The notes: generated by a model from the sequence alone, not told the origin. A stretch of DNA of 53,915 nt from Pseudomonadota bacterium (GCA_021325655.1 JAJPGT010000035.1:1-53915), one strand, 5' to 3'. Positions 27,386-36,821 are shown, counted from the first letter of the stretch. Translations and numbers: made by a program.

Positions 27386-29696
27386 AGCGGCGCACCGGCT
27401 GAACCCGGCCAGCCACCTGTCGTGCCGCCGCCACCATGTTGCGCAGGCTGGGGATCACCTCGGCCCAGCCCCGGGTCTTCAGCCCGCAATCCGGGTTGAC
27501 CCACACCTGCCCCGGGTCCAGCGTGGAGAGGATGGAGCGTAGCCGACGGATCATCTCCGCCACATCTGGCACAGCCGGGGAGTGGACATCGTACACGCCC
27601 GGGCCGATGTCGCGACTGTAGCCGCGCCGCCGGAAGACGTCCAGCAACCCCTCCGCCGAGCGAGAGAATTCGATCAGCAACACGTCGGCATCCATCGCTT
27701 CGAGGGAGTCGAAGATCGCCGCGTCGTTGAAGTCGCTGTAGCACATGTGTGTCTGGATCTGCGTCTCCGGGCGAGCGACGCCGACAGCGAGCCGGAAGCA
27801 ATCCACCGCCCAGGTCAGGTACTCTGGCCAGCGCTCGCGCCGCAGCGGGAGCCCCTCGCGCAGCGCCGGCTCGTCCACCTGGATCACCCGCAGTCCGGCG
27901 GCCTGGAGGTCCGCGACCTCGTCGCGCACCGCCAGCGCGAGCTGGCGGCAGGTCTCCGCGCGCGGCTGGTCGTCGCGCACGAACGACCAGTTCAGCAGCG
28001 TGATCGGCCCGGTGAGCATCCCCTTGACAGGCTTGCGGGTGAGCGACTGGGCAAACGTGGCCCAGCGGACTGTCATCGGCTCCGGCCGGGAGACGTCGCC
28101 GTACAGCAGCGGAGGCCGAACATAGCGCGAGCCGTACGATTGCACCCAGCCGTGCTGGGTAAAGGCGAAGCCTCGCAGCCGCTCGGCGAAGTATTCCACC
28201 ATGTCGCCGCGCTCGAATTCGCCGTGGACCAGCACGTCCAGCCCCAGCTCTTCCTGGAGCCGAATCACCTCACGCGTTGCCTGCTCCACCGCCCGGTCGT
28301 ACTCGGCTTCGGAGAGCTGGCCATCGCGAAGCTGGCGGCGAGCCTTGCGGAGATCGCTGGTCTGCGGGAACGAGCCGATCGTGGTAGTGGGTAGCAACTC
28401 TGGGAGCCCGAGCCGCTGGCGCTGGGCCGGCCGGCGCGCAGCGAAGGGGGCCGCGCGGGCCAGCTCGGCCTCGCCAACGGCCTGAAGCCGAGCCCGTACC
28501 GCCTGGTCACGCGTCAGCGCCGAGGTCCGGCGGCTCGCCACCACCTCGCGGCTGCGGGCCAGCGCCTCCGCGATCGCCGCCGCTCCCGCGCGTACCGCCC
28601 GGGCGAGGCTGACCACCTCCGCCACCTTCTGCTCGGCGAACGCCAGCCAGGGCCGCAGATCCGGGCCGGAGACCGGAGGGGGCTCCAGTTCCACGCTGAT
28701 CGGCACGTGGAGCAGCGAGGAGGAGGGATTGACGATCAGCCGCTCGGCCGGAACGGCTCGCTGCACTCGGGCGAGCGTCTCCAGCGCCTGATCCAGGTCG
28801 GTCCGCCAAACGTTGCGGCCATCCACGACGCCGGCGCCAAGCCACTTGTCCGCCGGGAAGCCGTGCTGCTCCAGCAGCTCCAGGTTCTCCGGTCCACGCA
28901 CCAGGTCCAGCCCCACGCCCTCCACTGGGAGCGAGACCAGCGTCTGGTACGCCTCGCCGACGTGGCCGAAGTAGGTCTGCACCAGCAGCTTCGCCCCACC
29001 CCGGGCTGTCGCCAGCGCCGTGTAGGCCCGCCGCAGCGCGGCCAGATCGGCCTCGGAGCGCTCCTGCACCAGGCAGGGCTCGTCAAGCTGAATCCAGGCG
29101 GCGCCTTGCTCGGCCAGCCGGCGGACAACCTCCTGGTAGACGGGCAGCAGCGCGTCGAGCAGGTCCCGCAGCGGGTCCAGCCCCGGCTCAACCGCTCGCC
29201 CGAGCAGCAGGAAGCTGACCGGACCGAGCAGCACCGGCCGGGCGGGGATGCCCAGCGCCTGCGCCTCGGCCAGCTCGTCAAACGGCTTGCTGCTGGCCAG
29301 CGTGAACCGTTGCCCGGCGGAGAGCTCAGGGACGAGGTAGTGATAGTTGCTGTCGAACCACTTGGTCAGCCCGAGCGCGGGAACCCCCTCGGCGCCACGC
29401 GCCATGGTGAAGTACGTTTCCAGGTCGACCTGGCCTTCGGTCCAGCCGAAGCGGGGCGGCACCGCGCCCACCAGCGCGATGGTATCCAGCACGTGGTCGT
29501 ACAGCGAGAAGTCGCCACTGGGGATCAGGTCAAGGCCGGCCTGCTGCTGGAACCGCCAGCTCTCCTGGCGGAGCTGCGCCGCGGTAGCCAGCAGCGCTTC
29601 AGAAGACTCTTTGCCGGCCCAATACGCTTCTAGGGCACGCTTGAGCTCACGCCGCTTACCGATACGCGGGTAGCCCAGGTTCGCCGCTTGCACCAT
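27384..29696 (-). CDS. metE: Cobalamin-independent methionine synthase MetE
   Basis: A 770-residue enzyme that transfers the methyl group from methyl-tetrahydrofolate to homocysteine. The N-terminal barrel starts NLGYPRIGKRRELKRALEAY. The C-terminal barrel carries the zinc site: TIGSFPQTSDLRKARR, THMCYSDF with the zinc His and Cys, LIEF, and NPDCGLKTRGW with the second Cys. Length is normal for MetE. ATG 29696 follows AAGGGG; a longer frame upstream has no homology. The leader has a GGGTGTGC hairpin and a TACAAT box, but no recognised S-box, T-box or B12 riboswitch was seen. Confidence 0.97.
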   Translation of the reverse strand: MVQAANLGYPRIGKRRELKRALEAYWAGKESSEALLATAAQLRQESWRFQQQAGLDLIPSGDFSLYDHVLDTIALVGAVPPRFGWTEGQVDLETYFTMARGAEGVPALGLTKWFDSNYHYLVPELSAGQRFTLASSKPFDELAEAQALGIPARPVLLGPVSFLLLGRAVEPGLDPLRDLLDALLPVYQEVVRRLAEQGAAWIQLDEPCLVQERSEADLAALRRAYTALATARGGAKLLVQTYFGHVGEAYQTLVSLPVEGVGLDLVRGPENLELLEQHGFPADKWLGAGVVDGRNVWRTDLDQALETLARVQRAVPAERLIVNPSSSLLHVPISVELEPPPVSGPDLRPWLAFAEQKVAEVVSLARAVRAGAAAIAEALARSREVVASRRTSALTRDQAVRARLQAVGEAELARAAPFAARRPAQRQRLGLPELLPTTTIGSFPQTSDLRKARRQLRDGQLSEAEYDRAVEQATREVIRLQEELGLDVLVHGEFERGDMVEYFAERLRGFAFTQHGWVQSYGSRYVRPPLLYGDVSRPEPMTVRWATFAQSLTRKPVKGMLTGPITLLNWSFVRDDQPRAETCRQLALAVRDEVADLQAAGLRVIQVDEPALREGLPLRRERWPEYLTWAVDCFRLAVGVARPETQIQTHMCYSDFNDAAIFDSLEAMDADVLLIEFSRSAEGLLDVFRRRGYSRDIGPGVYDVHSPAVPDVAEMIRRLRSILSTLDPGQVWVNPDCGLKTRGWAEVIPSLRNMVAAARQVAGRVQPVRR

Positions 29697-29712
29697 GTCG
29701 CCACGCCCCTTC

Positions 29713-29749
29713 GGGTGTGCCCCGCTCACACCCCGGGGCCAGCACACCC
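29713..29749 (-). promoter_or_regulatory. Leader hairpin of metE
   Basis: GGGTGTGC (29713-29720) and GCACACCC (29742-29749) form an 8-bp stem in the short leader between the TACAAT box and the ATG. The loop carries GC-rich sequence. It could affect translation or mRNA life. Confidence 0.35.
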
Positions 29750-29750
29750 C

Positions 29751-29756
29751 ATTGTA
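29751..29756 (-). promoter_or_regulatory. Candidate -10 box of metE
   Basis: TACAAT on the reverse strand, 54 bases before the metE ATG. Weak -35. Confidence 0.35.
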
Positions 29757-29820
29757 GGCACGGCTACGGAGGGCAGGCAAAGGCGCGCTGGCGCTCCCAT
29801 TGTCGCTAAAGGGTTCCGAG

Positions 29821-31098
29821 ATGCACTCCACTCAGGTCGCCGTCCCGTTTGTCCCCCCGCCGCTACGCTCCGTCGCGGATACGGGACTGTCTCCGGCGTT
29901 CCTGTCGGATCTCCTCCTCAAGCTGCTGTACTTCGGCGGCAGCGCCAGCGGAACCGAGCTGGCGCGGCGAATTCGCCTCCCGTTTTCTAACGTGCTCGAC
30001 GGCCTGCTGGATGGACTGCGCCGCCAGGCGCTGGTCGAGGTGCGCGGCGGCGCCAGCACTCTGGCGAGCGGCTACGAGTACATGCTGACCGATCGGGGCC
30101 GCGCCCACGCCCAGGAGCTGGCGGAGCGCAGCCGCTACGCCGGGCCGGCCCCGGTCCCGATGCCGCAGTACCGCGCGTCGGTCAAGGCGCAGACGGTGCG
30201 CGAGGCGCGGGTCGGCCGCCAGGAGCTCGCGCTCGCGTTCAGCGACCTGATCTTCCCCGCGCGTATCCTGGAGCAGGTGGGCCCAGCGGTCCGCTCCGGC
30301 CGCTCGGTGTTCCTCTTCGGCCCCCCGGGAAACGGGAAGACCTCGCTCGCGGAGCGGATGGGCTGGCTGCTCGGCGGCGCGGTGTTTCTGCCGCACGCCC
30401 TCGAGCACGACGGCCAGGTGATCAAATTCTTCGATCCCGTCTATCACACCGCCCTCGAGGCGGACGATGGGCGAGTGGACGACCGCGACCGCCGCTGGGT
30501 GCTGTCTAAGCGGCCGTTCGTGGTGGCCGGCGGCGAGCTGACCCTCGAGCTGCTCGATCTGACCTACCTGGAAAGCGGCCGCTTCTACGAGGCGCCACTG
30601 CAGCTCAAGGCCAACTGCGGCGTCTTCCTGCTCGACGACTTCGGCCGCCAGCAGGTCTCGCCGCGCGCGCTGCTCAACCGCTGGATCGTCCCGCTGGAGA
30701 AGGGGGTAGATTATCTCACCCTGCACAGCGGCCAGACGCTGGCGGTGCCGTTCGACGAGCTGCTGGTGTTCTCCACCAACCTGGAGCCGCGGGACCTGGT
30801 GGACGAGGCGTTCCTGCGGCGCATTCGCTACAAGATCCACATCCCCGATCCCGGTCCAGAGGAGTTCCGGGCGATCCTGGAGCGGGTCTGCGCGGCGCAC
30901 AACCTCGAGCTGGACGAGCGGGCGCTGGCGCTCCTCGACGCCTACTACCAGGAGCACCACCTGCCGCGCCGCGCCTGCCACCCGCGCGACCTGGTCGACC
31001 AGCTCCGCGACATCGCCCACTTCCAGGGCGAGACGCCGCGCCTCAGCCCCGAGCTGCTCCGCCTCGCCTGCCAGAGCTATTTCGTCCGACTCGACTGA
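29821..31098 (+). CDS. AAA+ ATPase with N-terminal winged-helix-like domain
   Basis: A 425-residue ATPase. Residues 28-95 look like a winged helix (LLLKLLYFGGSASGTELARR, then YEYMLTDRGRAHAQEL). The AAA+ module has Walker A GPPGNGKT at 167-174, Walker B VFLLDDFGR, a sensor-like VFSTNLEPRDLVDEAFLRRI and a C-terminal helical lid. It probably remodels a macromolecule, but no partner is adjacent. Start ATG 29821 has AAAGGG 7 bases upstream; an upstream TTG (29800) is less likely. Convergent with, and overlapping by 22 bases, the spermidine synthase gene. Confidence 0.8.
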   Translation: MHSTQVAVPFVPPPLRSVADTGLSPAFLSDLLLKLLYFGGSASGTELARRIRLPFSNVLDGLLDGLRRQALVEVRGGASTLASGYEYMLTDRGRAHAQELAERSRYAGPAPVPMPQYRASVKAQTVREARVGRQELALAFSDLIFPARILEQVGPAVRSGRSVFLFGPPGNGKTSLAERMGWLLGGAVFLPHALEHDGQVIKFFDPVYHTALEADDGRVDDRDRRWVLSKRPFVVAGGELTLELLDLTYLESGRFYEAPLQLKANCGVFLLDDFGRQQVSPRALLNRWIVPLEKGVDYLTLHSGQTLAVPFDELLVFSTNLEPRDLVDEAFLRRIRYKIHIPDPGPEEFRAILERVCAAHNLELDERALALLDAYYQEHHLPRRACHPRDLVDQLRDIAHFQGETPRLSPELLRLACQSYFVRLD

Positions 31099-32012
31099 GC
31101 GCGGCGTCCCTCCGCGTCGGCCGCGTCCGCGGCCCAGCGCGCCAGGAATGGGTAGCTGAAGGCGCGCTGGTGCTCGGCCGGTCCGTAGTGCTGAAGCTGG
31201 AGGCCCCGCGCCTGCGCCCGGCGGCCGATCGTGGCAACGGGAATGCCGCCGGGGCGGAGCCCGCCCGCCAGCGCGAACAGCCAGATCGCGTCGAACGACG
31301 GGATGTACTCCGCGTACGGCAAGACCGCCGGGAAAACCTCGCGGAGCAGCCGAATGATCCGCTGGCCATGCGCCTCGGCCGCGTGGTGGCGCACCTCGCC
31401 GCACTGGCTCACGTAGATCCCCCCCACGGCCAGGCGCCGGGCGATCAGCTCGAAGAAGTGCCGCGCGTACAACTGCCGCGCCGGCCCCACGTCGCCCGGA
31501 TCGGTGAGATCGCCGATGACCACGTCGTAGCCGGCCTCGCTCGCCTCCTCGCGCAGGAACGCCTCGGCATCGCCGATTACCAGCCGGACGCGTGGATCAT
31601 CGAAAGCGCCAGCGTGCCAGGTGGGCAGGTGAGCCCGGCACACCTCCACCACTGCCTGATCGATGTCCACCGCGGTGACCTCGACCACGCTCGGGTGCCG
31701 CAGCACCTCCCGTAACGTCGCCCCCTCGCCCGCGCCCAGGATGAGCACCCGCTGCGGACGGGGGTGCGCCAGCAGGGCGGGATGGACCAGCAGCTCATGG
31801 TACAGCCGCTCGTCCAGTTCCGCTGACTGGAGCTTGCCATCCAGAATGAGGCACCAGCCGAGCGGCTCGAGCCGGGCAATCTCGATCCGCTGGTAGGGGC
31901 TCTGGAGTGCAACCCGCGTCTCCAGACGGCGAAAGAGGTGGATATCCCCCGGCGCGTGCTCATCCACCAGCCAGTCCCGCTCCAGCGCCGCCCGGTCATC
32001 CCACGCGGACAT
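31077..32012 (-). CDS. speE: Spermidine synthase-family aminopropyltransferase
   Basis: A 311-residue enzyme of the PAPT family. Motifs: GWCLILDGKLQSAELDE, YHELLVHPALLAHP, LILGAGEGATLREVL (SAM-binding loop), VDIDQAVVEVCR, and DVVIGDLTDP with the catalytic Asp. It uses decarboxylated SAM to aminopropylate putrescine or a related amine. Thermophile members often make longer polyamines (for example thermospermine), and the sequence alone cannot separate these. The 3' end overlaps the convergent ATPase gene by 22 bases. GGAGG precedes the ATG. Confidence 0.9.
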   Translation of the reverse strand: MSAWDDRAALERDWLVDEHAPGDIHLFRRLETRVALQSPYQRIEIARLEPLGWCLILDGKLQSAELDERLYHELLVHPALLAHPRPQRVLILGAGEGATLREVLRHPSVVEVTAVDIDQAVVEVCRAHLPTWHAGAFDDPRVRLVIGDAEAFLREEASEAGYDVVIGDLTDPGDVGPARQLYARHFFELIARRLAVGGIYVSQCGEVRHHAAEAHGQRIIRLLREVFPAVLPYAEYIPSFDAIWLFALAGGLRPGGIPVATIGRRAQARGLQLQHYGPAEHQRAFSYPFLARWAADAADAEGRRAQSSRTK

Positions 32013-32060
32013 CTCCCTCCCCTCGTTGGCCCCAGTCCGGCCGATCTCCCGAGGCCGCGG

Positions 32061-32903
32061 CTACTTCACTACGCCGAGTGTCAGCGCCCGCACCAGGTAG
32101 CGCTGCGCCAGCAGCGCCAGGATGATGGGCGGGGTCATCGCCATGATCGCCCGCACCATCAGGAGCTGCGTTCCGCCGGTGCCAGCCAGGATGTAGGTGA
32201 TCGGCCGCGCCCACTGCACGCTCAGCACCAGCGCGAACAGGTAGTCGTTCCAGGCGGCGGCGAAGGCGAGCATCCCGGCGGCCACCACTGCCGGCCGTAC
32301 CAGCGGGAACAGCACCCGCCACAGCGCTTGCCAGTGCGAGCAGCCGTCCACCAGCGCCGCCTCCTCCAGCTCGCGCGGAATACTGACGAAGGCGTCCCGC
32401 AGAATCAGCACCGCGAACGGAAGCCCGAAGATGCTGTTGGCGATGATCATGGACAGCACGTTGTCCACCAGCCCCAGCAACCGCATCATCAGGTAGAACG
32501 GGATCAGCAGCGCGATCGGGTAGATGAAGCGCGGCCCCAGACACAGGATGGTGAGCCAGGGCGTGAACCTGCGACCGCGCAGCCCGGCCAGGCCATAGGC
32601 GGCGCTCCCTCCCAGCATCACCGAGATCACCGCGCTCCCGCTGGCAATCGCCAGGCTGTTCAGCAGCGCCATCCGATCCAGCTCCCAGCGGGTGGCCAGC
32701 TCCCCCTTCCACATGCCAAGCGTGGGGGTGTAGTTCACGAACGGGACGTAGCCGCGATACAGGTCCAGCCCGCTCTTCAGCGACGTCGTGACTGTCCAGT
32801 AGAAGGGAAATAGCAGCCAGAGCGTAGCGACGGCGATAGCAGACCAGCGCAGCACGTTGGCCCAGCCGCGCCGCCGCGAGGTGTAGCGTCGTCCAGCCTG
32901 CAT
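32061..32903 (-). CDS. ABC sugar transporter permease (MalG/inner-membrane type), apparently orphan
   Basis: A 280-residue permease with six helices. The EAA loop is EEAALVDGCSHWQALWRVLF, the site that contacts the ATPase. This matches the CUT1 carbohydrate permease group. No binding protein, second permease or ATPase gene is nearby, so it depends on a distant partner or is left over. ATG 32903 has a GGGGAGC upstream. The longer frame to 32996 has no extra homology. Confidence 0.88.
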   Translation of the reverse strand: MQAGRRYTSRRRGWANVLRWSAIAVATLWLLFPFYWTVTTSLKSGLDLYRGYVPFVNYTPTLGMWKGELATRWELDRMALLNSLAIASGSAVISVMLGGSAAYGLAGLRGRRFTPWLTILCLGPRFIYPIALLIPFYLMMRLLGLVDNVLSMIIANSIFGLPFAVLILRDAFVSIPRELEEAALVDGCSHWQALWRVLFPLVRPAVVAAGMLAFAAAWNDYLFALVLSVQWARPITYILAGTGGTQLLMVRAIMAMTPPIILALLAQRYLVRALTLGVVK

Positions 32904-33128
32904 TTCGCGTGGAGCTCCCCGGCCCGATGGTCGACGAGCCCCCCAGGACCCGTTACCCGTGCAGAAGGGTACCAGCGGGCGGGGCTCGCGCTCCACCCGG
33001 CCTGACAGGCCCGCTCGGTACGAGCGGCTATATCCGTTTCAGCGGCCGCCGGAGCCTGGAAACGGGGACGGTGATGACGCAGGGCACGCGCGCGTCAGGG
33101 CTGACCTCTGAGGGCTACCCGGCCCGGT

Positions 33129-33359
33129 GCCGCGCCGAGCCAGGCAGATCGACCATTGTGCCGCCCCGCATCCCGGCTCCAGCACGTCCTTGCCGGCGAC
33201 GTCGCCCAGTACATGCAGGTCATCCTCGGGAATCGCCCAGATCCTCCAGGTGCACTCCGGCGTGTTCAGTTGCGCGGCGTGCCACGCCTGGGACGCATCG
33301 CTTGCGGCGTCCCGGTAGGCGCAGTTCCTGGCCGCATCCTCCGATAGCCCCGTTCGTGC
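33129..33359 (-). pseudogene. Truncated class I SAM methyltransferase remnant
   Basis: Reverse-strand reading gives WHAAQLNTPECTWRIWAIPE, DDLHVLGDVAGKDVLEPGCG, then AAQWSICLARRG. That matches the N-terminus and motif I of class I methyltransferases that open with a YWDxxSDxYQ-like segment, here decayed to YRDAASDASQ. After ARRG the match is lost: no motif II or later sequence. A Pro in the GCG loop (VLEPGCG instead of VLELGCG) also suggests decay. No start codon with ribosome site is seen. The motif order is strong evidence; extent of the original gene is unclear. Confidence 0.6.
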
Positions 33360-33376
33360 TCTCTGGTCGCTTTCAG

Positions 33377-33904
33377 CTACGGCTGCGAGAAGCGCTGGGC
33401 GTTGCCCAGGTGCGGCCAGGCGTAGGCCTGCACGTTGGCGAAGATCTGGCGGATGTGGTTACGGTCGTGGTGGACCCACTCGTGGAGCAGGTCGACGAGC
33501 CGCAGGTAGCCAACGGTGGGATGATAGCCCCCATGTCCCAGGTTCTCCTCGCGTAGCCCGGCGACGAGAACCAGGCTGTCGTCGCGCAGGGCGAGAAACT
33601 CCCGCAGCAGGTCTTCCCCGTGCCGCTCGCAGTCACGCCGCTCGCGAGCGACGGCCGCCTGGTTCCAGGCGGTCAGTGCGGACTCGGGCGCCGCGAGGAT
33701 GGCGCGGATGCGGCCGTTGAAGCCGCGACGCCCGGCCTCGATCAGGTGGCCGAGCACTTCCTTCACGCACCATTCGCCGGGGGCCGGGTGCCAGGCCAGG
33801 GCGCGCTCCGGCAGCGCCGCCAGCTCCGCCTCAACCGTATGCGCGGCGGCGCGCAGCAGGCCGGAGACGTCGCGGAAAGTTAGCAGGCTCGGCTCCTCAT
33901 TCAT
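33377..33904 (-). CDS. DinB-family protein
   Basis: A 175-residue four-helix-bundle protein. The metal His triad is represented by His53 (KEVLGHLIEAGRRGF) and the C-terminal EWVHHDRNHIRQI. Family members are metal-dependent thiol S-transferases or of unknown role. The ATG at 33904 has AGGCGCA upstream, a weak site. The remnant methyltransferase lies just downstream. Confidence 0.88.
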   Translation of the reverse strand: MNEEPSLLTFRDVSGLLRAAAHTVEAELAALPERALAWHPAPGEWCVKEVLGHLIEAGRRGFNGRIRAILAAPESALTAWNQAAVARERRDCERHGEDLLREFLALRDDSLVLVAGLREENLGHGGYHPTVGYLRLVDLLHEWVHHDRNHIRQIFANVQAYAWPHLGNAQRFSQP

Positions 33905-33964
33905 GCTTGCGCCTCCCCGCTCATTGTGGCGGTTGATGGTGTGTCACGGCGAGCGGGCCCGCCG

Positions 33965-34924
33965 TTATCGCGCCGCGACCCGGCGTGGCACGACGGTGAC
34001 CTGATCGCTTGCCGCGCGTTGCTGGCGCAGCGGCCTGGCCTGCCGCTGGCGCTCCCGCGTCCGACTTTCGAACACGGCCGCGAAGAAGCGGTTGGCGCCC
34101 GGGGCGAGCCGGTCGTGCAGCGTCTGGAACAGGTGCGCGGCGTCGTAGCCGGGCCAGTCGGGCGGGACCAGCTCGGGCGGGAGGTTAGGATCCTCCAGGA
34201 AGAAGCGCTGGTACTGGTGGATGAGCCAGAAGCGCAGCACGAAGGCGCGGGCGTCGGACACCCCCGCTTCGGCGATCTCGGCCAGCACGTGCTCCCAGCG
34301 CAGGAACTCGCGGTAGGCGGCGGCGAGCCGTTCCAATGGCCAGACCCGCGCTGCCAGCGTCCGGGCCTCGCCCGAGGAAAGGGAGGCGCCGCGGAACTGC
34401 TCGATGTACGGGGTGACGCCGAGATCCTCCGCCAGCTCGGTGACTTCCCGGCGCAGGTCGTGCGGACTGATCCAGGCGCCGGCTGCGAGGGGGCCGAAGC
34501 CCAGGTACTGGATCCGTTTCCGAAAGTGGTCGCGCAGGCTGCGCTGGGCTTCGGGGATGGAGTAGGTGAGCAGGTGCCACTGGCCGTCCCAGGGCTCGCG
34601 GCGGGGCTGGAAGATGCGTGCCGCGCCCTCCTGAATCAGTGCCCGACCATGCCGGGTGAGCCGATAGTAGCTGCGGTTCCCCTGGCGGGTAGCCTCGATC
34701 CAGCCGGCGCGGCTCATCCGCGACAGCACGGCACGCAGCGCCGGTTCGGACAGGCCGAACTCGGCCGCGAGGCGGATCAGGCTGCCGACCCAGATCTCCC
34801 CGCCGTAGTGGCGGATGTAGTCGCCCCAGAGCGTAAAGAGCATCGCCTGGGGGCGGGGCGTCCCCGCGAACGGTGGTGCTAGCTCCGTCCCGGGCGCGTC
34901 GGACCGTACACTCTCCTGGTACAT
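33965..34924 (-). CDS. PaaX-family transcriptional repressor
   Basis: A 319-residue GntR-like repressor of the PaaX family, which in known cases binds phenylacetyl-CoA to control aromatic catabolism. It begins PQAMLFTLWGDYIRHYGG, then ALRAVLSRMSRAGWIEATRQ and YYRLTRHGRALIQEG in the winged helix. The larger C-terminal effector region includes WHLLTYSIPEAQRSLRDHF and FRGASLS. Start ATG 34924 lies 9 bases after TACAAT and has no ribosome site, a second leaderless case. It is divergent from a benzoate-CoA-ligase-like gene, so regulation of it by an aryl-CoA is a sensible inference. Confidence 0.9.
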   Translation of the reverse strand: MYQESVRSDAPGTELAPPFAGTPRPQAMLFTLWGDYIRHYGGEIWVGSLIRLAAEFGLSEPALRAVLSRMSRAGWIEATRQGNRSYYRLTRHGRALIQEGAARIFQPRREPWDGQWHLLTYSIPEAQRSLRDHFRKRIQYLGFGPLAAGAWISPHDLRREVTELAEDLGVTPYIEQFRGASLSSGEARTLAARVWPLERLAAAYREFLRWEHVLAEIAEAGVSDARAFVLRFWLIHQYQRFFLEDPNLPPELVPPDWPGYDAAHLFQTLHDRLAPGANRFFAAVFESRTRERQRQARPLRQQRAASDQVTVVPRRVAAR

Positions 34925-34933
34925 GCCTGCTTC

Positions 34934-34939
34934 ATTGTA
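34934..34939 (-). promoter_or_regulatory. TACAAT -10 box of paaX-like gene
   Basis: TACAAT ends 9 bases before the start codon, so the transcript begins within about 3 bases of the ATG. Confidence 0.5.
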
Positions 34940-35051
34940 CCGGCGAGTCGCTGCTTGACCGTGCTCGGCGCGGCTGAAACAATGGGCCCCACAGGGGAAT
35001 GAAGCGCGGAGTGTCGGGACGGGTGCTGCCCGTGTCCGAGGAGGGGCGACA

Positions 35052-36665
35052 ATGACGCTGGACGTGGTGACCAACAGGGCGATTTCGGCGGCGGAGCTGG
35101 GGATCCCCGAGCAGTTCAATGCCGCCAGCTACTACGTGGACCGCAACGTCCAGGAAGGGCGGGGCGGCAAGGTCGCCATCGAGGCGGGCGACGAACGGAT
35201 TACCTATCAGCAGGTACTGGAGCGGGTGAATCAGACGGGCAGCCTGCTGCGCGATGCCCTGGGGGTGCGGCGCGAGGAGCGGGTGCTGCTGCTGCTGCTG
35301 GACACCCCGGAGTTCGCCTACAGCTTCTTCGGGGCGATGAAGATCGGCGCTGTCCCGATTCCAACCAATACGCTGCTCAAGCCAGCGGACTACCAGTACA
35401 TCCTGAATGACTCGCGCGCCGGGGTAGCGATCGTCAGCGAGGCGCTGCTGCCGCAGCTCCAGGCCATCCCGCGCGAGCAGCTCCGCTTCCTGCGTGAGGT
35501 CGTCGTCGTTGGCAACGCCCCGGCCGGGACACGCTCGTTGAGCGAGCTGATGCAGGTGCAGCCGACGACGCTGGAGGCGGCGGAGACCAGCCGCGACGAC
35601 GCCGCCTTCTGGCTGTACTCCTCGGGCAGCACCGGCTTCCCCAAGGGCTGCGTCCACCTGCACCACGACATGGTGATCTGCTCTGAGCTGTACGCCAAGG
35701 GAATTCTGCGCATCTCCGCTCAGGACCGCACCTTCAGCGTCGCCAAGCTGTTCTTCGCCTACGGCCTCGGCAACGGCCTGTACTTCCCCTTCGCGGTCGG
35801 GGCGACGACAATTCTCTGGGCCGGGCCGCCGACGCCACCGAACATCTACGCGGTGGTCGAGCGGCACCGGCCAACGCTGTTCTTCTCGGTGCCCACCAGC
35901 TATGCCATGCTGCTGGCGCACCAGCGCGAGGGCGGGCCGGACTTCGACCTGTCGAGTGTTCGCCAGGGCGTTTCGGCTGGCGAGGCGCTCCCAGCGGCGC
36001 TGTTCCAGCGCTTCAAGGAGCGCTTCGGGGTCGAGATCCTGGACGGCATCGGCTCCACCGAGATCCTGCACATCTTCATCTCCAACCGTGCGGGGGCGGT
36101 GCGGCCGGGCAGCAGCGGCCAGATCGTCCCCGGCTACGAGGCGAAGCTGGTGGACGAAGAGAACCGGCCGGTACCCCAGGGCGAGATCGGCAACCTGCTC
36201 ATCAAGGGCGACTCGACCTGCGCCTACTACTGGAACAAGCACGAGAAGACGAAGGACACCATCGAGGGCCACTGGATCCGCACCGGCGACAAGTACTACC
36301 AGGACGCCGACGGCTACTTCTGGTATGCCGGCCGCAGCGACGACATGCTCAAGGTCGGCGGCATCTGGGTTAGCCCGGTCGAGATCGAGAACACGCTGAT
36401 CGAGCACCCGGCTGTTCAGGAGGCCGGGGTCGTCGGCCGGGCAGACCAGGACGGGCTGATCAAGCCGATGGCCTTCGTCGTGCTCCGGCCCGGGCACCAG
36501 GGCAGCCCGGAGCTGGCGCGCGAGCTCCAGAAGTTCGTCCGCGGCCGGATTGCGGAGTACAAGCGCCCGCGCTGGGTGGAGTTCGTGGCCGAGCTACCCA
36601 AGACGGCCACCGGCAAGACGCAACGCTTCAAGCTGCGCGAGCTTGCCACCTTGGAGACGCGGTAG
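35052..36665 (+). CDS. Benzoate-CoA ligase-family protein
   Basis: A 537-residue AMP-forming acyl-CoA synthetase. Motifs: A3 YSSGSTGFPKGCVH, A5 GIGSTEILH, A7 WIRTGDKYYQDADGY, A8 RSDDMLKVGGIWVSP, A10 PKTATGKTQRFKLREL with the catalytic Lys. The N-terminus (NAASYYVDRNVQEGRGGKVA) is that of benzoate- and 4-hydroxybenzoate-CoA ligases. It probably activates an aromatic acid; exact substrate unproven. No ring reductase or oxygenase gene is in the window. GAGGAGGGG precedes the ATG. Divergent from the PaaX gene. Confidence 0.9.
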   Translation: MTLDVVTNRAISAAELGIPEQFNAASYYVDRNVQEGRGGKVAIEAGDERITYQQVLERVNQTGSLLRDALGVRREERVLLLLLDTPEFAYSFFGAMKIGAVPIPTNTLLKPADYQYILNDSRAGVAIVSEALLPQLQAIPREQLRFLREVVVVGNAPAGTRSLSELMQVQPTTLEAAETSRDDAAFWLYSSGSTGFPKGCVHLHHDMVICSELYAKGILRISAQDRTFSVAKLFFAYGLGNGLYFPFAVGATTILWAGPPTPPNIYAVVERHRPTLFFSVPTSYAMLLAHQREGGPDFDLSSVRQGVSAGEALPAALFQRFKERFGVEILDGIGSTEILHIFISNRAGAVRPGSSGQIVPGYEAKLVDEENRPVPQGEIGNLLIKGDSTCAYYWNKHEKTKDTIEGHWIRTGDKYYQDADGYFWYAGRSDDMLKVGGIWVSPVEIENTLIEHPAVQEAGVVGRADQDGLIKPMAFVVLRPGHQGSPELARELQKFVRGRIAEYKRPRWVEFVAELPKTATGKTQRFKLRELATLETR

Positions 36666-36821
36666 CGCGCCCTACGGGGCTTCGAGCGAGCGCGAGCGTT
36701 CCGGTTCTGCTACACTCTCTCCGAGCGGAACGAATCGGCAGCCCGCCCATGGCGGGGAGTCCTCCTCTTCTCGATCGCGCTGACGACTCGTCCTCTCGAT
36801 GACGCGAGGAGTGAGCGCGAC

